Source: Adineta steineri | Lineage: Eukaryota; Rotifera; Eurotatoria; Adinetida; Adinetidae | Direction of reading: 5' to 3' | NCBI GenBank assembly: GCA_905250115.1 | Contig: CAJNOI010000007.1 | Span: 1,347,566 to 1,411,565, forward strand | Length of the DNA: 64,000 nt | In this document: positions 36,466-46,793 of the stretch, in pieces | Position numbering within the stretch: position 1 is the first letter of the stretch | How the letters are laid out: each line of letters starts with the position of its first letter | Notes under the pieces: model-generated | Seen by the model: only the letters and a program-made list of their open reading frames with translations | Databases searched by the model: none | What the model was told of the DNA's origin: nothing | Position numbers and translations under genes: made by a program

Positions 36466-36625
36466 TCATCATCATCATCAACAACAACAACAACAACAAC
36501 ATCATCATCATCATCAACATCAAAAACGACTTCAACTTCAACAACAACAACATCAAAAACAACTTCAACAACAACAACATCAAAAACGACTTCAACAACA
36601 ACAACAACGTCATCAACAACAACTG
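35651..36625 (+). CDS. Secreted protein with Cys-containing domain and Thr/Ser-rich stalk, 3' end uncertain
   Basis: Exon 1 (35651-35958) starts with a signal peptide (MFWVIFILSLFSVYNSILI). A short domain follows with DQCICEMIKVND and NQTCQLFRSN, suggestive of a PAN/apple-like fold common in rotifer surface proteins. Donor CGTAAG. Exon 2 (36254-36625) is almost only Thr and Ser with scattered Lys (TSKTTST), a mucin-like stalk likely to be O-glycosylated. It ends at a GGTGAG donor. The next exon is not certain: the ERGIC3-like exon at 38024 has the matching phase. The same DNA is open on the minus strand as Val/Asp repeats, which I regard as a shadow. A single family cannot be named. Confidence 0.5.
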
Positions 36626-37141
36626 GTGAGTGCTGGATTAAATACGTAATGCTTACGTCGGTTGTTAAAAAAAGAAATAGTATCACGAACTTTAAAAATT
36701 CAGTGCTTGATGCCTCGAATCATCTCAGATCCGAATAAATCAGACGAGTTTATTGGATAGAAAAGTTCTCAAGATGAAAAAATGATCTTTCTATACAGGC
36801 AAGCTAGTATCTGTGTACGAAGCTGAAGACAATATGAATTAATATTTGCCCGATAGAGTTTTTTTTAAATATCTGACAATTCATTGTGTTGTTGTCGTTT
36901 TTCAGTACATAAGAATGCTTATTCTAATGTGCAAAGTATGTTTTGAGAATGTTTGTTATTGTATCTAGAGCAACTGAAGGTACTAGTTGACGTTTTATAA
37001 CGTCTCGTGATTCTCTAGACTTGATTGTTTTATTCTTCTATATAGATCGACTAAACTAAGAAGTCGCCCTGTAAACTGATAAGTAAAACTTTGTCAGACT
37101 ATCAAAGACTATATTGTACTTTTATCAATACTATGCATTAG

Positions 37142-37194
37142 TTGTGGGTATGGGTGTCCGAGTAAAGTTAATGTAATACCCACGCCCACATCCT
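37142..37194. repeat. Telomere-like foldback
   Basis: TTGTGGGTATGGGTGTCCG pairs with ATACCCACGCCCACATCC across about 18 bases. Confidence 0.65.
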
Positions 37195-37286
37195 GGAGAG
37201 CCATAGAATGGAACAAAAGATTATTTCAGTTAGACTTGAGAGTATTAAAAAGTGTTCAAAAAAGGCTACACGGTTCTGTTCATCAC

Positions 37287-37647
37287 CAGTGTTGTCAACT
37301 TTTCCGAAATTTTTCCGGATTCTAGATTATTTTTATTGAACTAAATTATATTTATCTGTTAATACTCAAAAAAAAATTTTATTTGACAACGGCTCAGTGG
37401 CTCATACTTATATATTTATTTTATTATAGTTCGATTTTTGATGTTGATTTTCTTTTGATATATTGCAACATGTGTTTTTTGAAATAATAAGTGTTACAAT
37501 TGAGAAAAAGATTTAGAGAAACTGATTTCAGCCGATAGAAACTAACTATTAAAAACCTTTCCGGATTTAACAAAAAAAGTTTCCGGAATTTTCCGGATTT
37601 TCACATTAGAATTGCGGTTTTCTGACTATGACAGTTGGCATCACTGC
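37287..37647 (+). mobile_element. Repeat R2, copy B: MITE-like, intact
   Basis: The ends CAGTGTTGTCAAC and GTTGGCATCACTG form imperfect 13-bp inverted repeats, and inner TTTCCGGA strings are also mirrored. The 361-bp length and lack of coding frame fit a MITE. I see no clear target duplication. This copy contains the unoccupied TATGACAG site that is occupied in copy A. Confidence 0.7.
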
Positions 37648-37667
37648 TGGGTAGTGACTCAAAGAAT

Positions 37668-37723
37668 GAGGGTGTGAATCAAGAGAACATAGATACCCAC
37701 ATCCACACACATCTCATACCCTA
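37668..37723. repeat. Telomere-like foldback
   Basis: GAGGGTGTGAATC at the left and ATACCCACATCCACAC...CATACCCTAC at the right form the arms, 20 bases after repeat R2 copy B. Confidence 0.55.
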
Positions 37724-38023
37724 CGTATTTAGTTCAATCTTCTCATTCCGACATCCGTGACGAAAACTTTAAATAATGTTTTTGTCGGAAGTTCGGAATG
37801 GCGAGATAGTACAAAACGTCATCTTCCCGTTGTATCATTATTGAAGTATGATAAATCTGAATTTTCTGTCTCGATTTAGTTTGAAAGTTTAAAAAAGTTA
37901 TTGAGCTTCACTCTACTTAGGATTTGATTAGTTTAGTTTGAAAAGAATACGAATCACTTTCATTTCTAATTTCTAATTTAGAGACATTTCGTATCATGTA
38001 TTTATCTTTTATTTGATGATTAG

Positions 38024-38145
38024 TTTGTGGTTACTGTTATGGTGCCTCATCTAACTGCTGTAACACATGCATAGACGTTATAAATGCTTACAAAGCAAAG
38101 AATTGGGCTTACGTTTCAGCAAACTTTGCTCAATGTAGTCCATAA
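38024..38145 (+). pseudogene. ERGIC3/Erv46-type exon fragment
   Basis: After an acceptor (GATGATTAG) the frame reads CGYCYGASSNCCNTC, then IDVINAYKAKNWAY and FAQC, stop at 38143. This is the luminal cysteine block of ERGIC3/Erv46 (human CGSCYGA...CCNTCEDVREAYRRRGWAF...QC), a COPII cargo receptor of the ER-Golgi shuttle. No other ERGIC3 exon is in the neighbourhood. It is either a relic or a captured 3' exon of the Thr/Ser-rich gene, with which it is phase-compatible. Confidence 0.6.
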
Positions 38146-39776
38146 CCGAGAAACGGATTTTCTGCAGTTTTACGACTCGTCCTTATGAAATGGTGATAAT
38201 GAAAAAAAGATTTGTCAAGAATACTTTCTCTTTTTATTCTGTATTGTATTAATGCTTCTACGAGTGAAATTTTTGTATGCCTTTTGCTTCTATTTGTCTT
38301 TCAATCTTTTTAACCATAGTCGAGGAACAGAGTGCTACATAAAATTTTATTCATATTCATTTTATTTTATTTATTTTATTCAATCATTCTTTTATCCTTA
38401 TTTTTTGTTATATTATTTGCTTTTGTTTGTTGTTGTGTTTTCCGTACAATCTCAGTTGAAAACTTTTATTTTCCTTTTTGGATGTTAACGAACGTTTCCT
38501 AAGAATGGATGGAAAAAAGAAGGAAGGAAAAACGTCGAAGAGAAAATACTGAAAGTTAACATTTGTCAGTAAAGAGGAATGCTGATGACTTTGTTAAAAA
38601 CTTTACTTAATAAATAAAAACTAAAGGTGGGTGTGAGCAATGTTGCCACCTTTTGCCGTTCGAAAAGCAGAAAATGATAAAATTTCAATTGTTAAAAAGC
38701 AGAAAAAAACGTTTTATATATATCTTTTTCTTTTAAGTTCTTTCATACAATCAACTGAAATTCTGTCCATCGGCAACTTGGAATTTAAATTGATTAACTT
38801 TTGCTGATAATACAATCATTGGTTCATTGCCTAACATAATTATTTTTCAATGCAAATAATACAATCTATGCACTAAATGAGCAAAAGAAACAAATTCTCA
38901 TTTGGTCTAAAGGAAGTGTCCATCCAACAAAGATCATTTATGACGACTTCTTGAAGGTATGCATGTAGGTATAACTGTGACGTTGATAGTTGTTATATTA
39001 GTGTATCCATAACCACACCCACACCCTTTTTTGTTACTTATTCGATATTTAAGACTAAACAAATATATACTTATGGATACTTCTACTAATGTGTTTGCTA
39101 ACTTAGAAGTAAGAAAAGGAATGACGTAGAATTGATAATTATTAAATAAAATGAACCTTAAACCATGAAAACATATATATCGAAGAACAAGCAATTATCT
39201 CGTCTAGAAATAAAAGTTGATATAATATAAAAAATTAAAATATGTATCCTTAAATCAGATGCATGTATTACTTTGCAAAAATGATCTAGTCGTCAACATT
39301 TATTAAAAAATATTATAAGAATATGTTAAAAGTACAAAACTTTTGTCAGTGCTAAATATGCTTTTGTATTAACTTCTTTTTTATTCGCACAAAACAGAAA
39401 AATGTAGTATGCATCGACTTTAATAACACTGTTTAGAATTCAAATAAGATATTACCTACATATTTGTTAATCTCTTAACTCGATAACATTTCGAAGCTTT
39501 TCTAGTTCTCGGAGAAAAACAGCTAGTAGAACTTCGTAAGGAAGAACACAATACGAACGATGCGTAAAAAGACTAGTGCGTGTTGTTGACATAGATGGAC
39601 ATGTATCGCGTATTGTGAAGAATGATAATCAGATTTTATCAATCTTAATAGTATTCATTATTAGATATCTTCTTCTTCCTCTTAGTGATGCTTGAGAACT
39701 TAGTTGTTTATTTTTCGATTTCATATTGATGATTTATTTTATCATTACAGACAACGATCTTTACTTACTCTACGTG
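38146..39776. other. Intergenic spacer with repeat R1 copy 2
   Basis: Single telomere-like arms stand at 38626-38640 (G-rich) and 39010-39027 (C-rich). Repeat R1 fills 39043-39484. An acceptor-like ATTACAG at 39744-39750 precedes the GPCR start. Confidence 0.5.
39043..39484. repeat. Dispersed repeat R1, copy 2
   Basis: Direct-orientation partner of 33315-33787; it lacks about 30 bases present there. It starts about 15 bases after a CCACACCCACACCC arm. Confidence 0.8.
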
Positions 39777-40739
39777 ATGTCTTCGATTGCTGATATTCTC
39801 ATCACTGTACAACAAACAATTACTCGCTATGTCCTTCCTGCTTTGCTGGTATTGGGCAACTTTGGTAATCTGATTTGCATTGCTGTCTTCAGTCAAAAAA
39901 ATCATCGACGTAGTCCCTGTTCGATGTATCTGCTTGCTGCTGCTGTCTTCGCCCTCATGGGTGTTAATTGGGGACTCGGCACTAATATCTATGCTTTCTA
40001 TCAACCACCAGATCCGTTCATCATGTCGCTCGCTCTCTGTCGAATTCGAGGTTACATCTTACAAACATTTTCGGTTCTTTATCGCACTTTAACTGTAATA
40101 GCATGTGCAGATCGGTATGCAATAAGTTCGATTCGCGCCTCCACTCGTAAGTTCAGTACATCAAAAATGGCGTTGAAAGTGATCTGTGGTGCCACTATTT
40201 TCTGTATGCTTATCTCAATCCATTTACCGATTTTTGAGGTCATCGAAAATAATCGATGCAGCGTTTTTGGAACATATGGACTCTTTTTCAGTATCGATCA
40301 GATCTGTATTTTTGGAGTTATTATACCGGGTCTCGCGATTCTTTTCAACGTTCTCATTTTGAAGAATTTGAAAGCGATTCGTACTCGTGTTCAACCTCTT
40401 CGAGGAACAAGCAATGCACCACAACATATTTTACAGAAACGTGATATGAACTTGCTGAAACTTGCCTTTGCTGAAGTCTCGATCGGTATTCTTCTCAATA
40501 TTTTATCTCCAGTCAATTTATTATACACTGTGCTGGCAAGTAATGTGCCCAATAAGAGTCGAGATCGCATTCAGATTGAAGCGTTCATTAGTTTTCTCGC
40601 ACTTACTGTCTTATTTTATCTAAATTATTGCATTAAGTTCTATTTGTACGTAGTCATATCAAAACCCTTTCGCCAAGAAACCAAACGATCAGAGCGAGAA
40701 CATACAAATGCCATTACTGGTCTAGCAGCTCCGCAATAA
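39777..40739 (+). CDS. Rhodopsin-like GPCR (7TM), uncharacterised ligand
   Basis: From the ATG at 39777 (MSSIADILITVQQ) the single exon encodes about 320 residues with seven hydrophobic helices. TM1 has GNFGNLICIAVF, the Gly-Asn of class A. Loop 1 has SPCSMYLLAAAV. An extracellular Cys at LALCRIRG can pair with NNRCSVFG in loop 2. TM3 ends ACADRYAIS, a DRY box. TM7 runs LNYCIKFYLYVVISKPFR, replacing the usual NPxxY. This resembles the large lineage-specific peptide-receptor-like GPCR expansions of rotifers. I prefer 39777 to the upstream ATG at 39726 because an acceptor-like site lies between them. Confidence 0.8.
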   Translation: MSSIADILITVQQTITRYVLPALLVLGNFGNLICIAVFSQKNHRRSPCSMYLLAAAVFALMGVNWGLGTNIYAFYQPPDPFIMSLALCRIRGYILQTFSVLYRTLTVIACADRYAISSIRASTRKFSTSKMALKVICGATIFCMLISIHLPIFEVIENNRCSVFGTYGLFFSIDQICIFGVIIPGLAILFNVLILKNLKAIRTRVQPLRGTSNAPQHILQKRDMNLLKLAFAEVSIGILLNILSPVNLLYTVLASNVPNKSRDRIQIEAFISFLALTVLFYLNYCIKFYLYVVISKPFRQETKRSEREHTNAITGLAAPQ

Positions 40740-41154
40740 CGTGAAACACACCTGAGGATGGTCTGAGTAGGCGTGAATGAGGTGCTCATCAGTTACCGTG
40801 GTTTACATCCAAATCTCAAGTATAGACATCACATTTTTCATAACGGCAACATACAGTGTTCTAAGACTAATGTGCCCTTCTAAATCTTGAGTGTGGGTGT
40901 GAATATGAATATTATATGTATATAAAATACTAGTTTCTTCATTATTCGAATAAGCTCTATCGCCATTTTCTCAGCATATGTAATTCAATAAATTATTTCT
41001 CGAAAACGATATGTAATATTTATCTTGCAACAAAGTACAAATGATTTGCTTCTTATTTTTAGCGACATCTCTAAATTGCTGTTGATTGACAATATGCAAT
41101 AAAAATGAGATTGATCTTTTATATGAACCATTGAATATTTGACATGATCATAGG
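40740..41154. other. Spacer between GPCR and SEC11-like gene
   Basis: Only a G-rich telomere-like arm (ATCTTGAGTGTGGGTGTG, about 40886-40903) is recognisable; no gene. Confidence 0.4.
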
Positions 41155-42144
41155 ATGACTAACTTTTTTGATCTATTTGGAATAGTGTGCCAACGGATGT
41201 CATATGTAAATATCAGGTACCATTTTTACATGTTGACAACATTGAGTTAAGCGCATTTGTTCTCTCAACTTTTGCGCTACGCGAGAGTTTATTAGACGAA
41301 GAAGATGCATCAATGGCGAGAGGTAATTATATAATCTTCAATGTTCCCTGTCGTAAGTTTAGATTGCATTATTGTCTTCATACATAGAATATCAAACAAG
41401 TTTTACGATGTACGCTGATTAGTTCAACAATTATCATAGTTTGGAAAAGCCTGATGGTGTTAACTAACACTCCAAATCCTGTTGTAGTCTTGCTAAGGTT
41501 TGTTATCTCTACCTAGTCAATAAAAATGAACATACTATTATGTTAACTAGCAGCGGTATAGATTCGGTTGTTTATGCTCGTGGTAACATTTTTTTGCTGA
41601 CTAACTACTGTTCAGAATCCATCCGTGCAGGTGATATTGTTGTATTTCGAATTCAACGTCATGATCTTTTCATTTTTCATCGAGTGATTCGTGTGCATGA
41701 AAAGTGAGTTAACCTCTGTTTTCTGTTAAAAGATCAATACTCCCTGTTTTACTGTTATTTTTAGTGAGGATAGTTATGTTAAATTTTTGACGAAAGGAGA
41801 TTTCGATCAGATGGATGATCGCGGTCTGTATGCACCAGGGCAAGTGTGGCTTGAAAAGAAGGATATTGTCGGTAAAGTGAAAGGGTACATTCTTTTTTCT
41901 ACTGTTGATTATCTTCTCTCTTTCTCATTGTATTACTTTTAGATACATTCCATATGTTGGCATATTGAGCATCATAATGGACGATACCCATGTACTAGAT
42001 TATCTTGCCTTGGTAGTGTTGGGACTCTTCGTATTAAAGAATTATAAAAATGGAAAACCAGTCTTTGCTGGAAGACAGCCAGGATTTCTTGACATTTGGA
42101 TATTTTTCGCGACTATTCAGTACCTTATAAGGGGGAATGATTGA
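41155..42144 (+). CDS. SEC11: SEC11-like signal peptidase subunit lacking the catalytic serine
   Basis: Five exons: 41155-41205, 41388-41497, 41554-41703, 41765-41884 and 41943-42144. The N-terminal helix reads LISSTIIIVWKSLMVL, as in SEC11. The serine-protease Lys/His/Asp framework partly survives: IVVFRI, HRVIRVHE (His), KFLTKGDFDQMDDRGLY (Asp pair), WLEKKDIVG, IPYVGI. The nucleophile box SGSMEPAFHRGD is here SGIDSVVYARGN, so the catalytic Ser is Ile and Met-Glu-Pro are gone. No alternative acceptor restores it. SEC11 cleaves signal peptides at the ER membrane; this copy should be inactive, either a decaying duplicate or a structural paralogue. The C-terminus is about 35 residues longer than usual (GKPVFAGRQPGFLD...). 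Confidence 0.75.
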
Positions 42145-43093
42145 TTTCTTGATTTCTGATAATTTCTAGTATGGAAATCAGTTTGTTTTCGCTTGAAATA
42201 TATTGAAAGCTCTACGAAATCGTATATCAAATAATAAAGAACAAAATTTATCCTATTTTTGCACTTGCTCATCCCTCAGCTGTAAATACGATTCGAATTT
42301 TATTAATAACATCTTCGATTGTAGTCCTCTTTAAAGATGAGGATGTATGGTCACCGTTTAAAGTAATCCAACGAATTAAGGGAAACATGAAAATCATTGT
42401 AGAGGCACAAAGAATTTTATTATGGAAAAAATTCGATTGGCCAAATAAATAAGAGCAAATCTGATTTCATTAAAGTTTTATTGAAAATACGTCAAAATGT
42501 GAAAGAATTGAAATTCCTAAAACGTTTATATACTAATTAGTATTTCGAGCTAGTCTATGAGGTAAGTCGAGGTATCGCATAGGGTAACCCTATTTTGTCA
42601 CCAAACAAAATTTTCATCAAATAGAACGAATTAGCCTTTTCAACAAGTTAAACATTTAGAATTGGTATTAAAAGTATGAAAGTTGAAAACAGTGTGATAA
42701 AATCATAATCATTAACAACAGATTATATATTTTAAACATTTATTTCTTCTAACGGTTAGTTTTTGACGCTAAACCGGTTCATCATGACATGACTCACCGT
42801 GCCTCTACAATGGTTTCCATATTTTCCCATTAATTTTGTTAGATTCCTTACAACGGTGACTACTTTTTCCTTTCTCTATTATCGTTCAGATGTCATACAT
42901 ATATGGGATCTTTCCTTTCTTTTTTTTAATCTTTTTGTATTTTTTAAACGTTCTTTTCTGATAGTGTTCAGATACTTTCTCTTATTAGTTTTATTGGATT
43001 TTTTCTGACTTGTTCAGTATATATATTGCATCGTTTGAAAAATAAAGTAGATGTTTTAGTTTCTATTTGTTAGATCGATTCTCCCTTTAACAA
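42145..43093. other. Intergenic spacer
   Basis: No gene recognised; a 69-codon hydrophobic frame at 42799-43008 shows no family resemblance. Confidence 0.4.
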
Positions 43094-46000
43094 ATGGCAA
43101 ATAAAACCATCACTACCTTCTTGACGTTGCCAGTAGAACTGGTCTACCGAATTTTGGATCACCAATCAGATTTCACAATTCTCTTCTCAATGAGAAACGT
43201 ATGCCAACGGTTTGACAACATCGTAGACAGTTATCATCGATATCAGGTAAACATTTCTCTATCATGACAGTCTAATTTTGATCTGTTGACTCTCGCATTA
43301 TTCTTCATTCCTACAATCACTGTTTAACTAGAATGATTTCAATGAAATATACGAGAATGAACTATTTTTTCCATTAAAATAACCCTTTATTTATCAATCT
43401 CTCCGCTAAATTAATTTTTTTATTGTGACAATATGAAAATAATGTCCAGATAATCAGAAAAAAAAGAATTTCTTTTCCTCTATCCTTTTAATCTTGGCTA
43501 AATATTCCAAGTTTTAAACTACTTGTGATATGATAAACATACAATGTTTGGATAAGAACAAAAAAAGGGATAAAACATTGCCATCTGGTTTTTATGTGTA
43601 TCTCAACACTTTGCTTAAAATGTCATTTCGATAATAAAAATCAGGATCTGAAATAAATTCAGTCTATAAACTAGTCTATCTTGTTATAAACAGCTTTCTA
43701 GAAATTCCTTTGAAAGTAAGGGCGACCGTGAGTATAGATGACTGTAGATGTGCATGAAGAGAAGATCAATTTACAAGAGCATCTACATTTCAATCCATTA
43801 ATATCACCCACACCCACACCCACACCCTTCGTTTGTTTCGCAAACATATAAGAATTATAGCAACAAATACATACTAAATTGGTACGCATGCATCACCTTT
43901 AGTAACTTCTTGTTAACTTAACTTTTCATATGACATTCTTAAACACAACAACAACTGAAATCATAGAAATATTCGCACTCATTTCCATAAATCTTACAAA
44001 TGAGTCACAGCAACATTCATTCCCCTGATTTAACCTTAGATGATAACGATTAGCGATTCTATCTCTTCGTCTATAACATCTGTTTATTTGCTTTTTTTCA
44101 TCTAGACACTTACCACACTGAATCTTCGATCTACTTGCATTCGAGATGCTGGAGTAGAACGTCTGGGTGATATATTACGACACAATACCGTAATTATATA
44201 TCATTCTTTCTTTGTCTAGATCATCTCGTCAACTATAATTTTCTATTTAGACAATCAACATCCTAAATATCGAATCTACTTCTATCGGACATGCTGGAGC
44301 ACAACATTTAACTGGTGGATTACGACACAATACAGTAATTGCCATTCCTCCTTAATCTATATCGTGTCTTTACTCCCATGTTTTCATCTAGACACTCACA
44401 ACACTAAATTTCCAGATGACTGAAATTGGAGATCTTGGTGTACAACATTTGTGTGATGCATTAAAACACAACACAGTAATTGTCATTCTCTCTTCATCTA
44501 TAGCATGTCTTTACCTTCACTTTTTCATCCAGACACTCACCGCGCTAGATCTCAGGGAGAATGGAATTGGAGATTTAGGAGCACAATATTTGGGTGATGC
44601 ATTACAACACAACACAGTAACTCCCATTCTCTCTATATCTATACTATGTCTTTACCGCCACTTTTCCATCTAGACACTAACCACATTATGCCTCTCGAGC
44701 AATAAAATCGGAAATGTTGGAGCACAATATTTGGGTAATGCATTACAATATAACACAGTAACTCTTCTTCTCTCTTTATCTATATCGTGTTTTTACCTTC
44801 ATTTTTTCATCTAGACACTCACCACACTAGATCTTGCGAATAATTATATTAGAGATGTGGGAACACAACATGTGGCCGATGTCTTACAATGCAACAAGGT
44901 AACTGTCATCTACTCTTCATCTGTAACACGTATTCACCTTCACTTTTTCATCCAGACACTCACCGCGCTAGATCTCAAGGAGAATGGAATTGGAGATTTA
45001 GGAGCACAATATTTGGCTGATGCATTACAACATAACATAGTAATTATCGCTCTCTTTATGTATATCGTGTCTTTACCTACACTTTTTCATGCAGACACTT
45101 ACCACACTAGATCTCAGGAATAATGGAATCGAAGATTTGGGCGCTCAACATTTGGCTGATGCAATACAACGTAACATTGTAATTGCCACTTTGTCTTCAT
45201 ATATATCGCGTATTTCCCTACACTTTTCAGCAGTTGCAAAATTGTTACAGGGTAGAATTTAGAATTTTGTAACATATATGTAAAATTCTGGTGAAGAAAT
45301 ATAATTCTTAGCACTATTTCATTTTCTCGTACTTGATGGATTGATTGATAGAGCATAAGTATACAAAATTCTGAATTCTGCTGGTTAAAACGTTTGCAAG
45401 GCCTCATGCTTTTCACCTAGACACTCACTGCACTAGAACTCGGACAAAATCTAATCGGAGATTTGGGAGCACAACATTTGGCTGATGCATTACAGAATAA
45501 CATAGTAATTCTCATTCTGTCTTCATCTATATAGTGGCTTCATCTGTACGCTTTCATTTAGACACTCACCATGCTAAATCTCGCAGGGAATAACTTCGAA
45601 GACTTGGGTGTACAAGATTTAGCTAATGCATTAACACACAACACAGTAATTCTCATTTTCTCTTCACCTGTATCATGTGTTTAGTTCCATTTTTTCATCT
45701 AGACACTTATGACACTTGGTCTGGGATATTGTAGCATTGAAGATGTTGGAGCACAATATTTGGGTGATGCATTACAACATAACATAGTAATTGTTACTCT
45801 ATCTTCATGTATATCGTGTCTTTACCTACACACTTTCATATAGACACTTACCACACTAAGTCTCAAATCTAACTACATTGCAGATGTTGGAGCACAACAT
45901 TTGGCTAGTGGATTACAACAAAACACGGTAATTATCTTTCTCTCTACATCTTTTGGATGCGTTGACCTCCACTTTTTCATCTAGACACTCACCACACTAG

Positions 46001-46793
46001 ATCTTGCAGAGAATTATATCAGAGATGTGGGAGCACGACATTTGGCTGATGCAGCACAACACAATAGGGTAATTATCATCTTCCCTTCATCTATAACACG
46101 TGTTTATCTCCACGTTTTCATCTAGACACTCACCACACTTAATCTAGGATGGAATGAAATCGGAGATGTTGGAGCACAATATTTGGCAGATGCAATACAG
46201 CACAACACAGTAATTTTGCACTCTCGCTTTATCTATATAGTGTATTTATCTGCCCTTTTTTCATCAAGACACTCATCACACTAGATCTCGAGAAGAATAA
46301 AATCGGAACGACAGGAGCACAACATATAGGTTATGCATTACTGCATAACACAGTAATTCTCAGTCTCTTTTCATCTATATTATGTGTTTACCTCTATGTT
46401 TTCATCTAGACGCTCACCACACTAGATCTTGCGAAAAATTATATTACAGATGTGGGAGCACAACATTTAGCTGATGCATTACGACAAAACACGGTAGTTG
46501 CCATTATATTTCCATCTATAGCATGTGTTTACCTGTACGTTTTCATCTAGACAGTTACCACACTTAATCTCGGATGGAATGAAATCGGAGATATTGGAGC
46601 ACAATATTTAGCTAATGCATTAAAACACAACACAGTAATTCTCAGTCTCTTTATATATATATCATGTCTTTACCTACACTTTTTTATTTAGACGCTTACC
46701 ATACTTAAACTGGATGGAAATCGAATTGAATTTGATGTTATACGTGAAATTGATGAATTTGTTGAACGGAATGCAAGTGAAAGACAACCGTAG
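43094..46793 (+). CDS. F-box/LRR protein, one LRR per 84-bp exon
   Basis: Exon 1 (43094-43246) encodes an F-box: TFLTLPVELVYRILDHQSD, then RNVCQRFDNIVDSYHRYQ. Exon 2 starts at 44106. It and the next sixteen exons are each exactly 84 bp, phase 0, and encode one 28-residue RNase-inhibitor-type LRR (TLTTLDL..N.IGD.GAQ.LADALQHN). Starts: 44106, 44251, 44392, 44533, 44674, 44815, 44956, 45095, 45421, 45562, 45703, 45844, 45985, 46126, 46269, 46410, 46551. The last exon (46692-46793) is a variant LRR ending ERQPstop. F-box/LRR proteins choose targets for SCF ubiquitin ligases; the curved LRR surface would bind the substrate, which is unknown here. Intron 1 (858 bases) holds a telomere-like hairpin. 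About 600 residues in total. Confidence 0.88.
43719..43830. repeat. Telomere-like foldback in F-box/LRR intron 1
   Basis: A C-rich arm CACCCACACCCACACCC ends at about 43828; the left arm AAGGGCGACCGTGAG and inner TGTAGATGTGC/AGCATCTACA strings pair only loosely. Confidence 0.5.
44106..46691 (+). repeat. Coding satellite: 141-bp exon-intron unit
   Basis: Seventeen 84-bp exons are separated by introns that are nearly all 57 bases (range 55-61; one of 242). The introns are also alike: GTAATT...TCTCTTCATCTATA...TTTTCATCTAG. The duplicated unit is therefore exon plus intron. Exons at 45985 and 46126 closely match those at 46410 and 46551 (DLAENYIRDVGA with NLGWNEIGDVGA, against DLAKNYITDVGA with NLGWNEIGDIGA), evidence of a three-unit block duplication. 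The exon at 44533 likewise matches the one at 44956. Confidence 0.9.
45233..45399. mobile_element. Small MITE-like inverted repeat in an LRR intron
   Basis: This accounts for the one long intron of the array (45179-45420, 242 bases). TTGCAAAATTG...AGAATTTAGAATTTTGTA pairs with TACAAAATTCTGAATTCTG...CGTTTGCAA over about 40 bases. CTTTTCA flanks it at about 45222 and 45409, a possible target duplication. Confidence 0.6.

Noticed and set aside
36218-36686. Minus-strand Val/Asp and Leu/Met repeat frames
   Set aside because: They mirror the plus-strand Thr/Ser codon repeats (ACA/TCA), which have proper splice sites and follow a signal-peptide exon in phase.
44106-46691. Regular repeat-spacer array that could suggest CRISPR
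   Set aside because: The 84-bp units code for LRRs, the 57-bp spacers are conserved introns with GT-AG ends, and the context is a eukaryotic gene.
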